Source: Bacteroidia bacterium (GTDB lineage: Bacteria; Bacteroidota; Bacteroidia; J057). Taken from it: a stretch of DNA of 64,000 nucleotides. Numbering within the stretch: the first letter of the stretch is position 1; every line of letters begins with the position of its first letter. The stretch is taken from contig JAIBAH010000006.1 of NCBI GenBank assembly GCA_019695295.1, positions 1 through 64,000 of the forward strand. Reading direction: 5' to 3'. Both the position numbers and the translations under genes were made by a program. Under the pieces are notes generated by a model. The model was not told the DNA's origin, ran no database searches, and saw nothing but the letters and a program-made list of their open reading frames with translations. Of the stretch, positions 42,779 through 52,249 are shown piece by piece.

Positions 42779-44416
42779 TCATGAATAACGCCAGTTTAAC
42801 CCTGGATTTTGCTTTAACCACAGCGAAACCATTTCCTTATCTGTATTATCAGGATAAACATTAAACCGTTTACGGGCCTGAACAATAGACTTGCCACTTA
42901 CTTCTATGGTAAGCAATCTTCCTGTTTCTACCGATTTCCCCTCTCTTATTTCATAAGTACGAAGGGAATAGATTCGGATATCTCCCTGAAAACATCTATA
43001 GGCATAGGAATACACACAATGACTCATCTTCGCACTCTCATCCGTTAGGGCAAGAGAATCGGTAAGTTCAATGATTTTATACACCACCTCTCCCTTCTGA
43101 TGATTCAGCGGTTCCAGACCTCCCTGTTTCCACTGATAGTACTGCTGATATCCGTAACGATACTGAACGTGCCAGGCCTCCATACGGGTTACAAGGCTGT
43201 TCCAGCTTCTGCCTTTAAGGGAATAGGTTGGATTTTGTCGGTATTCATGGTTAATATAATCAATCATCGGTCCGATTTGGGCTAAATTCTCTCTGCTCAG
43301 GCCGGTTTCGCTTTCCTTTGTTTTGAGAATATACAATAACATATCCCAAAGTTCCTGGGTAGCAGGTACCGCCTGAGTGTTTAAAATAGTATTGAGCACC
43401 AGATCAGAAACAGCAGAGCCTTTCAGGTATCCGTATTTGATTGCGGAATGAAAACTACTGCCTTTGGGAGCTACCATAAACCACTGTGCCATTTTTTTGG
43501 TCAGACGGAGATAAGGCTGTCTGATTTCCGTTATATTTTGTCCATTGGCAAGCGCACAAAACCATTCTGTGTCTTCATCGGACTCCAGAGAAAGAGTAAG
43601 TGCAAATTCCGGAAGAAAACTTAACCCTTTTTCGGTATTTTCCCCTCCAAACCGTGTATAAATACGGCTAAAGTTGGGAAAAAAAGCAGGATTCGTCATC
43701 AGGTTTTCCATTTTTTCCATTGGAAACCATTTTCCTGTATAATAAGTCAGGAAAAAAGTAATCAACTGATAAAATCCTGTATAATGGATTTTCTTTACCG
43801 GAACATAGTTAACCAGCATCTTCCTTTTTTCTTTTTCAAAATAGGAAGATACAATCAACTGAAATACAGGCTCAGGAAGCGCCTCCAGTCCTCTTCCTAC
43901 CGAAAGAAAATCAACAAGCTGCCACCAGTTCTGAGGTTGCTGGTTTTCAGCATACTTTACTGCGGTCTTTAATATAAGTTCCCATCTTAGTGCACAGGAC
44001 GAAGCATTGCCCCGCTTTTCCAGCACTTTGAGCTCTTCCAGTACATAGCTGTAAGAAGGGTACCCAAAAGTCATTATCTCGCTTAAACTCATGTTCTGTG
44101 CGGGATGATTTTGGGGCAAACTGATTCTTATGTAGTCTGCCTGATAGAGGGTTTCCATCTTGTAAAACAGCGGGATAAAAGCCTCCGATTGCAACGGAAG
44201 ATTCATCCTTACTACTTTGGAAAGGAAAAACATAAATATTCTCTTCCGTTCACAGGAGGGAATATTCAGCGACTGTATCGCAAGAAAGTAATAGGAGAAA
44301 GGCGATTCCAGTGCAGCCTCAAAGGACATTTTCCCTTCAGCCACTCTTCTTAACATTACCCCTAAAGAGATAACGCCTTTCCCTGTCTCTTCAGGGGTGA
44401 TAACTTGAGTGTTCAT
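42779..44416 (-). CDS. PcfJ-domain protein, copy 2
   Basis: 545 residues, soluble. The N-terminal 390 residues are helical and aromatic-rich. The PcfJ-like domain is C-terminal, with MSHCVYSYAYRCFQGDIRIYSLRTY near 460 and GRLLTIEVSGKSIVQARKRFNVYP after it. It is paralogous to 851-2203 but 95 residues longer and clearly diverged; the two share MEAWH/VDEWH, the M-SHCV-x-SYA motif and the RLLTIE strand. The function is unknown; no conjugation genes are nearby. A 25-codon open frame ends 11 nt before its start. Confidence 0.75.
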   Translation of the reverse strand: MNTQVITPEETGKGVISLGVMLRRVAEGKMSFEAALESPFSYYFLAIQSLNIPSCERKRIFMFFLSKVVRMNLPLQSEAFIPLFYKMETLYQADYIRISLPQNHPAQNMSLSEIMTFGYPSYSYVLEELKVLEKRGNASSCALRWELILKTAVKYAENQQPQNWWQLVDFLSVGRGLEALPEPVFQLIVSSYFEKEKRKMLVNYVPVKKIHYTGFYQLITFFLTYYTGKWFPMEKMENLMTNPAFFPNFSRIYTRFGGENTEKGLSFLPEFALTLSLESDEDTEWFCALANGQNITEIRQPYLRLTKKMAQWFMVAPKGSSFHSAIKYGYLKGSAVSDLVLNTILNTQAVPATQELWDMLLYILKTKESETGLSRENLAQIGPMIDYINHEYRQNPTYSLKGRSWNSLVTRMEAWHVQYRYGYQQYYQWKQGGLEPLNHQKGEVVYKIIELTDSLALTDESAKMSHCVYSYAYRCFQGDIRIYSLRTYEIREGKSVETGRLLTIEVSGKSIVQARKRFNVYPDNTDKEMVSLWLKQNPGLNWRYS

Positions 44417-44426
44417 AATCTTGATT

Positions 44427-44504
44427 TTAAATTAAAATTGTCAGACCTCCTGGGGGAGGGCGACCTTGATACTGAGGCGCATAATGCGCTAAGGGCTTTG
44501 CCAT
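44427..44504 (-). CDS. Possible 25-residue leader peptide upstream of PcfJ copy 2
   Basis: ATG at 44504 to TAA at 44427-44429. The product begins MAKPLAHYAPQYQ and continues GRPPPGGLTILI, which is unusually protein-like for so short a frame. It lies 11 nt ahead of the PcfJ start on the same strand. It includes the palindrome GCGCATTATGCGC. It may be a uORF or chance. Confidence 0.22.
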   Translation of the reverse strand: MAKPLAHYAPQYQGRPPPGGLTILI

Positions 44505-45070
44505 TGTAGAATTTTGTTAATTGTTTAAATAAAACATCTGCTCCATCCTGATTTTACACAGGACATTTTCTGCCTCCTCAATCCGAACCTGCACCCGTGG
44601 CAAAACAGGTACAAATTACTCCCGGATTGAAAAAACCGGAACCGATTCTCTGCTACTTACCATTCGCAGATCTATACAAAACGGACATGTCGATGTTATT
44701 CTGAATCCCTGTTTCTCCTTCCGGAATCATAAGAAACCGGATAACAGAAAAAAAATAGTGGATTCAGTACGGGAATCTGCTGAGATATGCTGAATAATGC
44801 CGGGAAAGTCTTTTTATCAAAAAAGAATAAGCCATTCTTTCAATTCAGGAATCTGCAAAAAATAAATTTGTGTGGAATTTTCTATCAAAAAAGAAATCGA
44901 TCGTAACGCTACCGGTGAGAGAAAAGAAACACTCCCGCTTCTTTTTTCTCTGTGTCAGGATATACCTGAAAGTATCTGCTGGGGTAATTTTAAGACTTCT
45001 ACGAAGGTTATTTCAAAGGGTTTCAAAAAACATCCCTTTTTTCACTTTTTAAAAAAAAATCCAAAAACTC
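44505..45070. other. Intergenic region, no supported gene
   Basis: About 565 bp. Plus-strand frames at 44870-45174 are lysine/phenylalanine-rich and overlap the next promoter. I see no tRNA, repeat or convincing hairpin. Confidence 0.4.
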
Positions 45071-45102
45071 ATTGCTTATTACATAAATATGTAGTAGCTT
45101 TG
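45071..45102 (+). promoter_or_regulatory. Promoter of the SMR transporter gene
   Basis: ATTG (45071-45074), 20-nt spacer, TAGCTTTG (45095-45102). The start near 45108 gives a leader of about 60 nt. Confidence 0.6.
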
Positions 45103-45170
45103 TTCCATCAATCACAATGTGCCGTTTGCTTATTTTATTTTATTCGTATCAACCTTAAAATCACCTCTGT

Positions 45171-45485
45171 ATGAATTGGTATTATTTACTTTTAGCAATT
45201 CTGTTTGATGTAGCAGGAACTACCTCCATGAAACTGTCTATAGGGTTTTCCAGGCTGATTCCCTCCCTTGCGGTAGTGGTTTCCTATATTTTATGCTTTG
45301 CATTTTTCACGCTTGCCCTGAAAAAAATGGAAACAAGTACTGCTTATGCTATCTGGTCCGGTTTGGGTACTGCCATCATTGCTTTAGTGGGAGTCGTTGT
45401 CTTCAAGGAATCATTTGACCTGACCAAACTTATCTCTATCATACTGATTATACTCGGAGTAATCGGATTAAATCTTTCTGTATAA
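45171..45485 (+). CDS. Small multidrug resistance (SMR) family transporter
   Basis: 104 residues with four membrane helices (about 3-21, 29-49, 57-78, 86-103). The signature segments AILFDVAGTTSMKLS (helix 1), AYAIWSGLGTAIIALVG (helix 3) and LIILGVIGLNL (helix 4) place it with EmrE/QacE/Gdx-type proton-coupled exporters of cations or guanidinium. The essential membrane Glu of helix 1 (EmrE E14) is Asp here (residue 13, codon GAT). That substitution is reported to impair but not abolish coupling in EmrE. It has its own promoter and is a single gene, so any dual-subunit SMR partner would be elsewhere. Confidence 0.88.
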   Translation: MNWYYLLLAILFDVAGTTSMKLSIGFSRLIPSLAVVVSYILCFAFFTLALKKMETSTAYAIWSGLGTAIIALVGVVVFKESFDLTKLISIILIILGVIGLNLSV

Positions 45486-45529
45486 AACAAAAAAAATGCG
45501 GTAAGATAAAGTTGAATCATAAAAGTATG

Positions 45530-45537
45530 TATCTTTG
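45530..45537 (+). promoter_or_regulatory. Possible -7 element of the methyltransferase gene
   Basis: TATCTTTG matches TAnnTTTG 42 nt before the ATG; the nearest -33 candidate (GTTG) is spaced only 15 nt. Confidence 0.4.
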
Positions 45538-45579
45538 AATAAATTTTCAAAACCTTATTCCTAAATACCATACTTAAAA

Positions 45580-46119
45580 ATGAAAAATTATTTAAAAACG
45601 GCCGTAGCATTTACCAAAAAATTCGGAACGACCGGTGCGATTTCTGAAACATCCCGGTTTGTAGAGCAGGAAATCACGGAGTTTGTAAAAGAGAATACTC
45701 CCCAAACCATTGTAGAATTTGGAGCGGGACACGGCAATATCACTCAGATGATTTTGTCCAGAATGCATCCGGACTCCGTACTGTATTCTTTTGAGCTTGA
45801 AGCCGAGTTTATCCCCTTACTCAATCTGATTCAGGACAAAAGATTACACGTAATCCACGACTCTGCAGATAATATTTTACATAAAGTAAAACCTCATAGT
45901 GTAGATGTGGTAGTTTCTTCCATCCCGTTTACCATCATTCCCAAAGAAATCGGGTTTTCCATTCTCTCCAAAACCCGGGAAGCCCTGAAACCCGGTGGCT
46001 CGTTTCATCAGGTCCTGTATTCGATTCAGATTGGGCGGTTTGAAAAGCATTTTTCTGATGTAAAAATCAAACCTGTACTGAATTTCCCCGTGGCTTTTAT
46101 TCATCACTGTAAAAAATAG
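45580..46119 (+). CDS. Class I SAM-dependent methyltransferase (phospholipid N-methyltransferase-like)
   Basis: 179 residues. The opening FTKKFGTTGAISETSRFVEQEI matches the conserved N-terminal helix of the PmtA/COG3963 group (x-F-x-x-x-x-x-G-A-x-x-S/T-S-x-x-x). SAM-binding motif I is IVEFGAGHGNITQMIL near 43-58, motif II follows in LYSFELEAEFIPLL, and motif IV is VDVVVSSIPFTIIP near 105 (S-x-P/L-P-F). PmtA-like enzymes methylate phosphatidylethanolamine; the related KsgA fold shares these motifs, so rRNA methylation is a weaker alternative. Monocistronic. Confidence 0.75.
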   Translation: MKNYLKTAVAFTKKFGTTGAISETSRFVEQEITEFVKENTPQTIVEFGAGHGNITQMILSRMHPDSVLYSFELEAEFIPLLNLIQDKRLHVIHDSADNILHKVKPHSVDVVVSSIPFTIIPKEIGFSILSKTREALKPGGSFHQVLYSIQIGRFEKHFSDVKIKPVLNFPVAFIHHCKK

Positions 46120-46338
46120 CACTGGATTAAAGTGGGAATATGGTGAAATTATCAGGCTGAAAAATAAACATAAAATACTAAAAATCAATATTTTAAAAAT
46201 ATCTCCCTGACGTAATTACCGTTATTTCGGTATTTTTACAAATTTCCCGTTTTATATTCAGTAAAAACTTCTTATTATTACACCCTGAAACCGCCCTTTC
46301 AGGGAGGCAATTATGTTTTTCTATTGCGAGATATAAAT

Positions 46339-48789
46339 ATGGTAAAAATTAAGTTTTTCCTGTCACTGCTGATTAGTGCTGTTTTTTTCTTTTTGATTAG
46401 CCGTCCGGCAGGGCAGATTACTTTCCGTCCGGCAGCCTTTTTCTCTCCGTTTGAGGGATTCTGGAGAAATGCAGAATCTATCAAAACAAATAATTTTGAC
46501 GAAGTTTCCGGGCTGGGATTGTCGTCGCCGGCTGCCGTTACAATAGATGAATTCCGGATACCTCATATTTTTGCCCATACGAAAGAGGATATGGCAAAGA
46601 TTCAGGGATACCTTACTGCAAAAGACCGCCTTTGGCAAATGGAATTTCAGACGCATGCCGCCGCCGGTCGTATATCCGAAATCGTAGGGAGAGGTCCAGG
46701 AGATGCTGCATTGAAGCTCGACAAGGAAAACCGCAGAAAAGGAATTGCCCGTGCTGCTGAGATTGCTTCCAGATCCATGATGGAGAACCCTGATACCAAA
46801 ACCATTTTACAGGCCTATTCTGACGGAGTCAATGCCTATATTCAGTCGCTTGACAGCAGGTCGTTGCCGCTGGAATATAAACTGCTCAACTATCAGCCTG
46901 AAGCATGGAGCCCTTATAAATCGGCCTTGTTGCTCAAATATATGGCCAACACCCTCACTTCTGCTTCTGAGGATGTAGAAAACAGCAATGCACTCAAACT
47001 TTGGGGAGAAGAAATGTTCAGACTATTATATCCTGAAAATCCCTTTCCGCAGGCGCCGATTATCCCGGAAGGTACTCCGTTTGACTTTAAAAATGAGCTT
47101 TTTGCTCCCGAACCCGCCAAAAAAACTTTCAAAAAATATAAATCTTCCGGTAAAAGCTATGCACAGAATAATTTAATCGGGCTTACTGAAATGGAAGAAT
47201 CCGAAAATGGAATCGGTAGTAATAACTGGGCAGTAGCCGGCAGCAAAACGGCATCCGGAAAACCCATTCTCTGTAATGACCCTCACCTGGGATTTAGCTT
47301 ACCTTCTATCTGGTACGAAATTCAGATTTCCTGCCCGGGAGTCAATGCTTACGGTGCGTCTCTTCCCGGTGCTCCGGGTGTGATTTCCGGTTTTAATGAC
47401 TCCATTGCCTGGGGTGTAACCAATTCTGAAAGGGATGTTTTTGATTTCTATAAAATCACCTATAAAGATGCCGGCAAAAATGAGTATCAATATGGCACCG
47501 AATGGAAAAAAACAGAAAAAAGGGTGGAAACCTACAAAATAAAAGGAGGGGAAATCGTTACTGACACAGTGATTTATACTCATTATGGCCCTGTAGTCTA
47601 TCCCAATACGGACGAAGGAGATTTAGCCCTGAAATGGACAGCGCATGATGAATCCAATGATGCACTCACCTTCCTGAAACTCAATAAAGCCCGGAATTAC
47701 CGGGATTATGCAGAGGCAATTTCCCACTATCAATGTCCGGGACAAAACTTTGTATTTGCGTCAGGTAACGGGGATATTGCAATCTGGCAACAGGGTAAGT
47801 TCCCGAATAAATATAAAGGTCAGGGACAATTTATCCTGAATGGTGCGGATACTACTCATACATGGAAAGGGTATATTCCTCAGGAACATAATCCCCATAT
47901 TCTCAATCCGGCAAGGGGGTATGTGGGCTCCGCCAATCAGCGACCGACGGACAATACTTATCCATACTGGTACGCAGGCTGCCGGTATGAAAATTTCCGG
48001 AACCGCAGGCTTTTCAGCCGTCTGGACAGTATGAATAAAATCACTATTCAGGATATGCAAAATCTCCAGCTCGATGAGTACAGTATGTACGCTGCGGATG
48101 TTTTACCGGTAATGCTAACAGAAACGGATTCGGTTGCAGCTACTCCTCTGCAAAAAGAAATGCTGGAAACCCTTTCAAAATGGGATTATTACTACCACAA
48201 AGAATCTGTAGGCGCTTCTATGTTTGAAATCTGGTGGTATTATCTCCAGAAGGAAATATGGAGTGATGACTTCAGTCAGCATAATGTTCCGCTTGTGTAT
48301 CCTAACCGCTCCGCAACGATTGTACTTCTGAGAGACAGTGTCCGGTTTAAGTTTTATGATAATATTAATACTCCTGAAAGAGAAAACCGGAAAGAAGTAG
48401 TGATTAAAGCCTTTAAAGACGCTTCCGACTCTCTGGCACGTATTCCTGCCTCAAACAGAGAATGGGCAAAAGTGAAGGCTACTTTTATCCCTCACCTTAC
48501 CCGTATTCTCAAGCCCTTCGGAAAATATGATATCCCTGTGGGTGGCAATAACGGGATTCTGAATGCGGTAGGCAAAAAATGGGGGCCGTCCTGGCGGATG
48601 GTGGTTTCTATGGGCGAAGAGATAGAAGCCTATACCATTTTTCCCGGAGGCGAATCCGGTAATCCCGGCAGCCCTTTTTATGATGATTACATCCCTTTAT
48701 GGACAGAAGGTAAATACCACAAAGCATGGTTTATGAAAGGGGAAGAAGACACTAAAGGAAAAGTCAGTACAAAAATCGTTTTTCGCTAA
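46339..48789 (+). CDS. Penicillin acylase-family Ntn hydrolase
   Basis: 816 residues from ATG 46339. The signal anchor is residues 4-25. The proenzyme is cut autocatalytically before the N-terminal nucleophile of the beta chain, seen here as GIGSNNWAVAGSKT with Ser294. Other landmarks are ILCNDPHLGFSLPSIWYEI near 315, PGVISGFNDSIAWGVTNSERDVFDFYK near 345 and YVGSANQRPTDNTYPYW near 535 (the oxyanion-hole Asn region). Relatives cleave penicillins or N-acyl-homoserine lactones; the physiological substrate here is unknown. It acts in the periplasm. A histidine kinase gene starts 15 nt downstream and is probably co-transcribed. Confidence 0.88.
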   Translation: MVKIKFFLSLLISAVFFFLISRPAGQITFRPAAFFSPFEGFWRNAESIKTNNFDEVSGLGLSSPAAVTIDEFRIPHIFAHTKEDMAKIQGYLTAKDRLWQMEFQTHAAAGRISEIVGRGPGDAALKLDKENRRKGIARAAEIASRSMMENPDTKTILQAYSDGVNAYIQSLDSRSLPLEYKLLNYQPEAWSPYKSALLLKYMANTLTSASEDVENSNALKLWGEEMFRLLYPENPFPQAPIIPEGTPFDFKNELFAPEPAKKTFKKYKSSGKSYAQNNLIGLTEMEESENGIGSNNWAVAGSKTASGKPILCNDPHLGFSLPSIWYEIQISCPGVNAYGASLPGAPGVISGFNDSIAWGVTNSERDVFDFYKITYKDAGKNEYQYGTEWKKTEKRVETYKIKGGEIVTDTVIYTHYGPVVYPNTDEGDLALKWTAHDESNDALTFLKLNKARNYRDYAEAISHYQCPGQNFVFASGNGDIAIWQQGKFPNKYKGQGQFILNGADTTHTWKGYIPQEHNPHILNPARGYVGSANQRPTDNTYPYWYAGCRYENFRNRRLFSRLDSMNKITIQDMQNLQLDEYSMYAADVLPVMLTETDSVAATPLQKEMLETLSKWDYYYHKESVGASMFEIWWYYLQKEIWSDDFSQHNVPLVYPNRSATIVLLRDSVRFKFYDNINTPERENRKEVVIKAFKDASDSLARIPASNREWAKVKATFIPHLTRILKPFGKYDIPVGGNNGILNAVGKKWGPSWRMVVSMGEEIEAYTIFPGGESGNPGSPFYDDYIPLWTEGKYHKAWFMKGEEDTKGKVSTKIVFR

Positions 48790-48804
48790 AACTAAGCACA
48801 TAAA

Positions 48805-50019
48805 ATGTTTTCCATCGAAAGAAATGCCGTCCGCTGGGGGTTAGCAATTACTGCAATAGTGCTCGTCCTGGGTACTTTGGCTTATTCCAATCATCTTGCC
48901 AATAAACTGGCTTTCAGTGAACGAAACAACACTTTGCTTTGGGGAAAATCGATTCAGACTATCGCTTATCCTGTTCCTATAAAAGACACCTTAGAAATCG
49001 AAATTAACCGGATTCTTGTACAGGAATACCAAAATTTCATTCTGGATAATATTCTTCAGGATACAAGCTCGGAAGTGCCCCGCATTCTGGTTGACTGGGA
49101 TGGAAAATACACAGAAAAAAACGTTCATTTTAAACCTGGAATCTCCGAAGAGGAAAAAAAAGCCCAGGTATTTAAAATGATAAAATCAATGGACGCACTT
49201 ACCCTCGAAATGCCCAATAATCAGTTCATTAAAGTATATTACGGGGAATCGTCCACACTTCAGCAGCTTCGCTTTTATCCGATTATTCAGATTCTGGTTG
49301 CCCTCCTTTTTATCTCTATTGTCCTGATTGTATTCAATGTAGCCCGAAAGGAAGAGCAAAACCGGATATGGGCAGGACTTGCCAAAGAAACTGCTCATCA
49401 GTTGGGTACGCCTGTTTCCAGCCTGCTTGCATGGGTCGAGTACCTCAAACTCACCAATGAGGAAACCGAGGATGAGGGTGCACGCGAGGCCATTTTAGAG
49501 ATGGAGCATGACATTCAGCGCCTGATGAATATCACCCAGCGTTTTTCGAGAATTGGTTCCAGGCCGGATTTACTCCCCAGTAATCTGGGCAATCTGCTCG
49601 AAAAGGCAACAGATTATATGCGGAAACGCATGAGTAAACAGGTAGAGTGTAATCTTCAAATGAGAATCCCAAAAGATATGACGATTCCGGTGAATGACCA
49701 GCTTTTTGAATGGGTCATCGAAAATGTATTAAAAAATGCGCTCGACGCGATGGAGGGGAAAGAAGGAAAAATCAATATCGAAGCACACCTCAATGACAAA
49801 TACTGTATTATTGATATTTCAGATACAGGCAAAGGCATGCCCAAAAGTATGTTTACTCAGGTTTTTCAGCCGGGCTTTACCACCAAAAAACGGGGTTGGG
49901 GACTGGGACTCAGCCTTTCCAAAAGAATCATGGAAATGTATCATAACGGAAAAATTTTCGTCAAAGAATCCGAAATCGGAAAAGGCACTACTTTCCGGAT
50001 CATGCTCAAAAAAGCATAG
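48805..50019 (+). CDS. Membrane sensor histidine kinase
   Basis: 404 residues. Membrane helices at about 12-30 and 155-177 flank a periplasmic domain of some 125 residues. The dimerisation/phospho-acceptor helix is AGLAKETAHQLGTPVSSLLAWVEYL, with His near 198 in the H-Q-L-G-T-P arrangement typical of Bacteroidota kinases. The HATPase_c domain has WVIENVLKNALDAM (N box), IDISDTGKGMPKSM (G1) and KRGWGLGLSLSKRI (G2). No response regulator is adjacent, so it is an orphan kinase, 15 nt after the acylase gene. Confidence 0.88.
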   Translation: MFSIERNAVRWGLAITAIVLVLGTLAYSNHLANKLAFSERNNTLLWGKSIQTIAYPVPIKDTLEIEINRILVQEYQNFILDNILQDTSSEVPRILVDWDGKYTEKNVHFKPGISEEEKKAQVFKMIKSMDALTLEMPNNQFIKVYYGESSTLQQLRFYPIIQILVALLFISIVLIVFNVARKEEQNRIWAGLAKETAHQLGTPVSSLLAWVEYLKLTNEETEDEGAREAILEMEHDIQRLMNITQRFSRIGSRPDLLPSNLGNLLEKATDYMRKRMSKQVECNLQMRIPKDMTIPVNDQLFEWVIENVLKNALDAMEGKEGKINIEAHLNDKYCIIDISDTGKGMPKSMFTQVFQPGFTTKKRGWGLGLSLSKRIMEMYHNGKIFVKESEIGKGTTFRIMLKKA

Positions 50020-50064
50020 CACCAGCTTTCTGTTTCAAAAAAATTGCATTGAACTCAGGTTCCT

Positions 50065-50092
50065 AAAGAGCACTGTATTATGTTCTCTTTTT
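50065..50092. terminator. Probable bidirectional terminator
   Basis: AAAGAG (50065-50070) pairs with CTCTTT (50085-50090) between the converging kinase and exonuclease genes, followed by a T run. The stem is short, with one inner mismatch. Confidence 0.4.
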
Positions 50093-51474
50093 TAATATAC
50101 CACAACCGTTTTGGGGTTTTTACGGATAAAATTCCGGAGAATATGCAGCACATCCGGATTTTCATGTTTCGGAGCAACCATTCCTCTTAAGGTATGCCAG
50201 TTGTGCCGGTTTACCAATGCAGACTGAATATACATATATCCCACATACACCCCGTTTTCTATGAACGTAAGGGTTTGTTCCTCAAAATCTCTCCCGTCCC
50301 CAACCACTACAAAATTCTTTCTGCCGTAATTCATTCCTGCAATTGCTTCTTCTACCCTCAGGTTATAGTCATCCGGAGCTTCTTCCCTGATACAGGCGCC
50401 TTTACATATATGAATCTGATAATGAAAACAAGCTCCTTTTCCGGTAGATAATCCGCAAAGGTTCTGACACAGATTATGCTGTTCTATTTTCTTCATCAGA
50501 GCGGCTTCTGCATTTTTTCGGGAAGAATAAATCGCTTCGGGCTTCTCACCGTTATCTGCCAGCCTTTCAATAAAAAGACGAAGATATCCGTGAGTATCCG
50601 GCTCTGAATAAATCCCGTAATGATAAAACTGCCTTTTTTGTCTGCGGTTGTAGCGGGGTTGAAGTTTTTTTATCTCTTCGTCCTCCCTTAGCAACGCAAT
50701 CAGCTCATTCCCGGTAAGTTCATAGGATAGGTCCATTACCTCCTCAACCATTCTGAGTGCCCGGGATTTTTTATGGGCCTCCCTGAAATGCGAGGCAATT
50801 CTGTCTTTAATACTATTGCTTTTTCCTACATAAATCACCTCCCCTTCCGCATTGTGCATATAGTAAACACCGGTATCGTCCGGCAGTGCGTCAAATATTT
50901 CTTTGGATAAATGAGGAGGGAGCCTTACTTCCTGCATCTGCGATTTCAGCAGGCTTTCCGTATCTTCCGGCGTATGCTCAAGGTTCATGAGTTTCTGAAA
51001 TAAAATCAGGGTAGCCTCAGCGTCTCCGTAAGCCCGGTGCGCTTTTTTATGCGGGATATTCAGCGACCTGCAAATATTCCCCAGGCTGTAGGAGGGCAAA
51101 TCCGGTATCAGTTTTTGCGTAAGCCTGACCGTACACAGTTGAGCACGGGTATAGGTATAACCCAGGTTTCTGAATGCCCGCTGCACAAAACCATAATCAA
51201 ACCGTACATTATGAGCCACAAAAACCGCTCCTTCGGTAATTTCCACTATCCTTTTTGCGACTTCTTCAAACAACGGTGCTTTTTTTACCATCTCATTCGT
51301 AATCCCGGTCATTTTCGTAATAAAATACGGAATGGGCGTTTGGGGGTTAATGAGGGTTGTAAACGAATCTATAACCTGCTCACCATCATACAGGTAAATG
51401 CAGATTTCCGTTATCTTATCCATTCGCGGGTTTCCACCGGTTGTTTCTATATCTATTATCGCAAACTTTCTCAC
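50092..51474 (-). CDS. DnaQ-like exonuclease fused to a GIY-YIG (UvrC N-terminal-like) domain
   Basis: 460 residues. Residues 1-165 form a DEDD exonuclease: IIDIETTG (ExoI), VAHNVRFDYGFV (ExoII), and HRAYGDAEAT (ExoIII with D-x-x-x-D spacing, DEDDh). A GIY-YIG domain follows (about 205-290): DDTGVYYMHNAEGEVIYVGKSNSIKDRIASHF. The last part (FIENGVYVGYMYIQSAL) resembles the middle region of UvrC-related Cho proteins. This fusion is widespread in Bacteroidota and Actinobacteria and is thought to act in DNA repair or as a proofreading-like nuclease; it is not the replicative epsilon. A -7 box TATCTTTG lies upstream on the minus strand (51497-51504). Confidence 0.88.
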   Translation of the reverse strand: MRKFAIIDIETTGGNPRMDKITEICIYLYDGEQVIDSFTTLINPQTPIPYFITKMTGITNEMVKKAPLFEEVAKRIVEITEGAVFVAHNVRFDYGFVQRAFRNLGYTYTRAQLCTVRLTQKLIPDLPSYSLGNICRSLNIPHKKAHRAYGDAEATLILFQKLMNLEHTPEDTESLLKSQMQEVRLPPHLSKEIFDALPDDTGVYYMHNAEGEVIYVGKSNSIKDRIASHFREAHKKSRALRMVEEVMDLSYELTGNELIALLREDEEIKKLQPRYNRRQKRQFYHYGIYSEPDTHGYLRLFIERLADNGEKPEAIYSSRKNAEAALMKKIEQHNLCQNLCGLSTGKGACFHYQIHICKGACIREEAPDDYNLRVEEAIAGMNYGRKNFVVVGDGRDFEEQTLTFIENGVYVGYMYIQSALVNRHNWHTLRGMVAPKHENPDVLHILRNFIRKNPKTVVVY

Positions 51475-51592
51475 AATACCTTTTTTGACTTTTTATCAAA
51501 GATATGTAACTTTGATGAACTTTTTAATTTTTTTATACGTTTATAATATTAAATGTAAAATTATTACATTTTTTGGTTGAAAACGAAAAAAT

Positions 51593-52216
51593 ATGCCATT
51601 CATTAAACTTTTTATGAATATCGGGATGCTATCGGCTTTACTCCTGGGGCCGGCAGTACTTGTATTAGCATTATGGTACAGAAAAATATTTTCCGGTGCA
51701 TTCTTGATATGGAGAAGGCCCGAGGCTATCATGCTCTTTATCGGATACCTCGTGAGCAGTCTGATTCTGATTATATTTGGTACAGCCTGCATTTTCAATT
51801 ATTCCAAGCACTCTCTCATTCCCGAAAATCTCCGGATTGCAGCCGACTTTAAAGATATGGCATTTATCTGTTTTTCGTTTTTTATCGCTTCCACCTTTTT
51901 CTTTATGGCTTGCCGGATTCTGCTTGTACAGGTAATCACAGAAAAAGGCTTTATGCTCAACCACTCTATTCTCCGGATTCCTGTCCCTAACCGGATTATC
52001 AAATGGCAGCAACTTTCGGATTATTATGTGCAGAGAGATTATCCCAATGCAATTATTAATATTATCTATAAAACGGAAGGGATGATTTTCAAAAAAGCGG
52101 AGATTCCCGTCCCTTCATTTTTGCAGGAACAAGTCAAGGAAATACTGGATTCTCAACTCGACGGAGATAATGACCTGATACTTTACCGCTTTATGCAGCA
52201 TAAAAGAAGGGGATAA
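51593..52216 (+). CDS. Three-helix membrane protein of unknown function
   Basis: 207 residues with hydrophobic helices at about 9-29, 42-64 and 83-106, followed by a cytosolic beta-rich domain (GFMLNHSILRIPVPNRIIKWQQLSDYYVQRDYPNAIINIIYK). Its strand pattern is like a bacterial PH or DUF304 domain. No family is assigned with confidence. It lies 33 bp upstream of a secreted barrel protein gene on the same strand, probably in one transcript with it and the cysN-like gene. Confidence 0.6.
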   Translation: MPFIKLFMNIGMLSALLLGPAVLVLALWYRKIFSGAFLIWRRPEAIMLFIGYLVSSLILIIFGTACIFNYSKHSLIPENLRIAADFKDMAFICFSFFIASTFFFMACRILLVQVITEKGFMLNHSILRIPVPNRIIKWQQLSDYYVQRDYPNAIINIIYKTEGMIFKKAEIPVPSFLQEQVKEILDSQLDGDNDLILYRFMQHKRRG

Positions 52217-52249
52217 GATTGGCTTTTCCCTACCACTTAATTTTTATTT

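Noticed and set aside
44870-45174. Two overlapping plus-strand ORFs before the SMR gene
   Set aside because: They run across the SMR promoter, are rich in Lys/Phe, and have no family resemblance.
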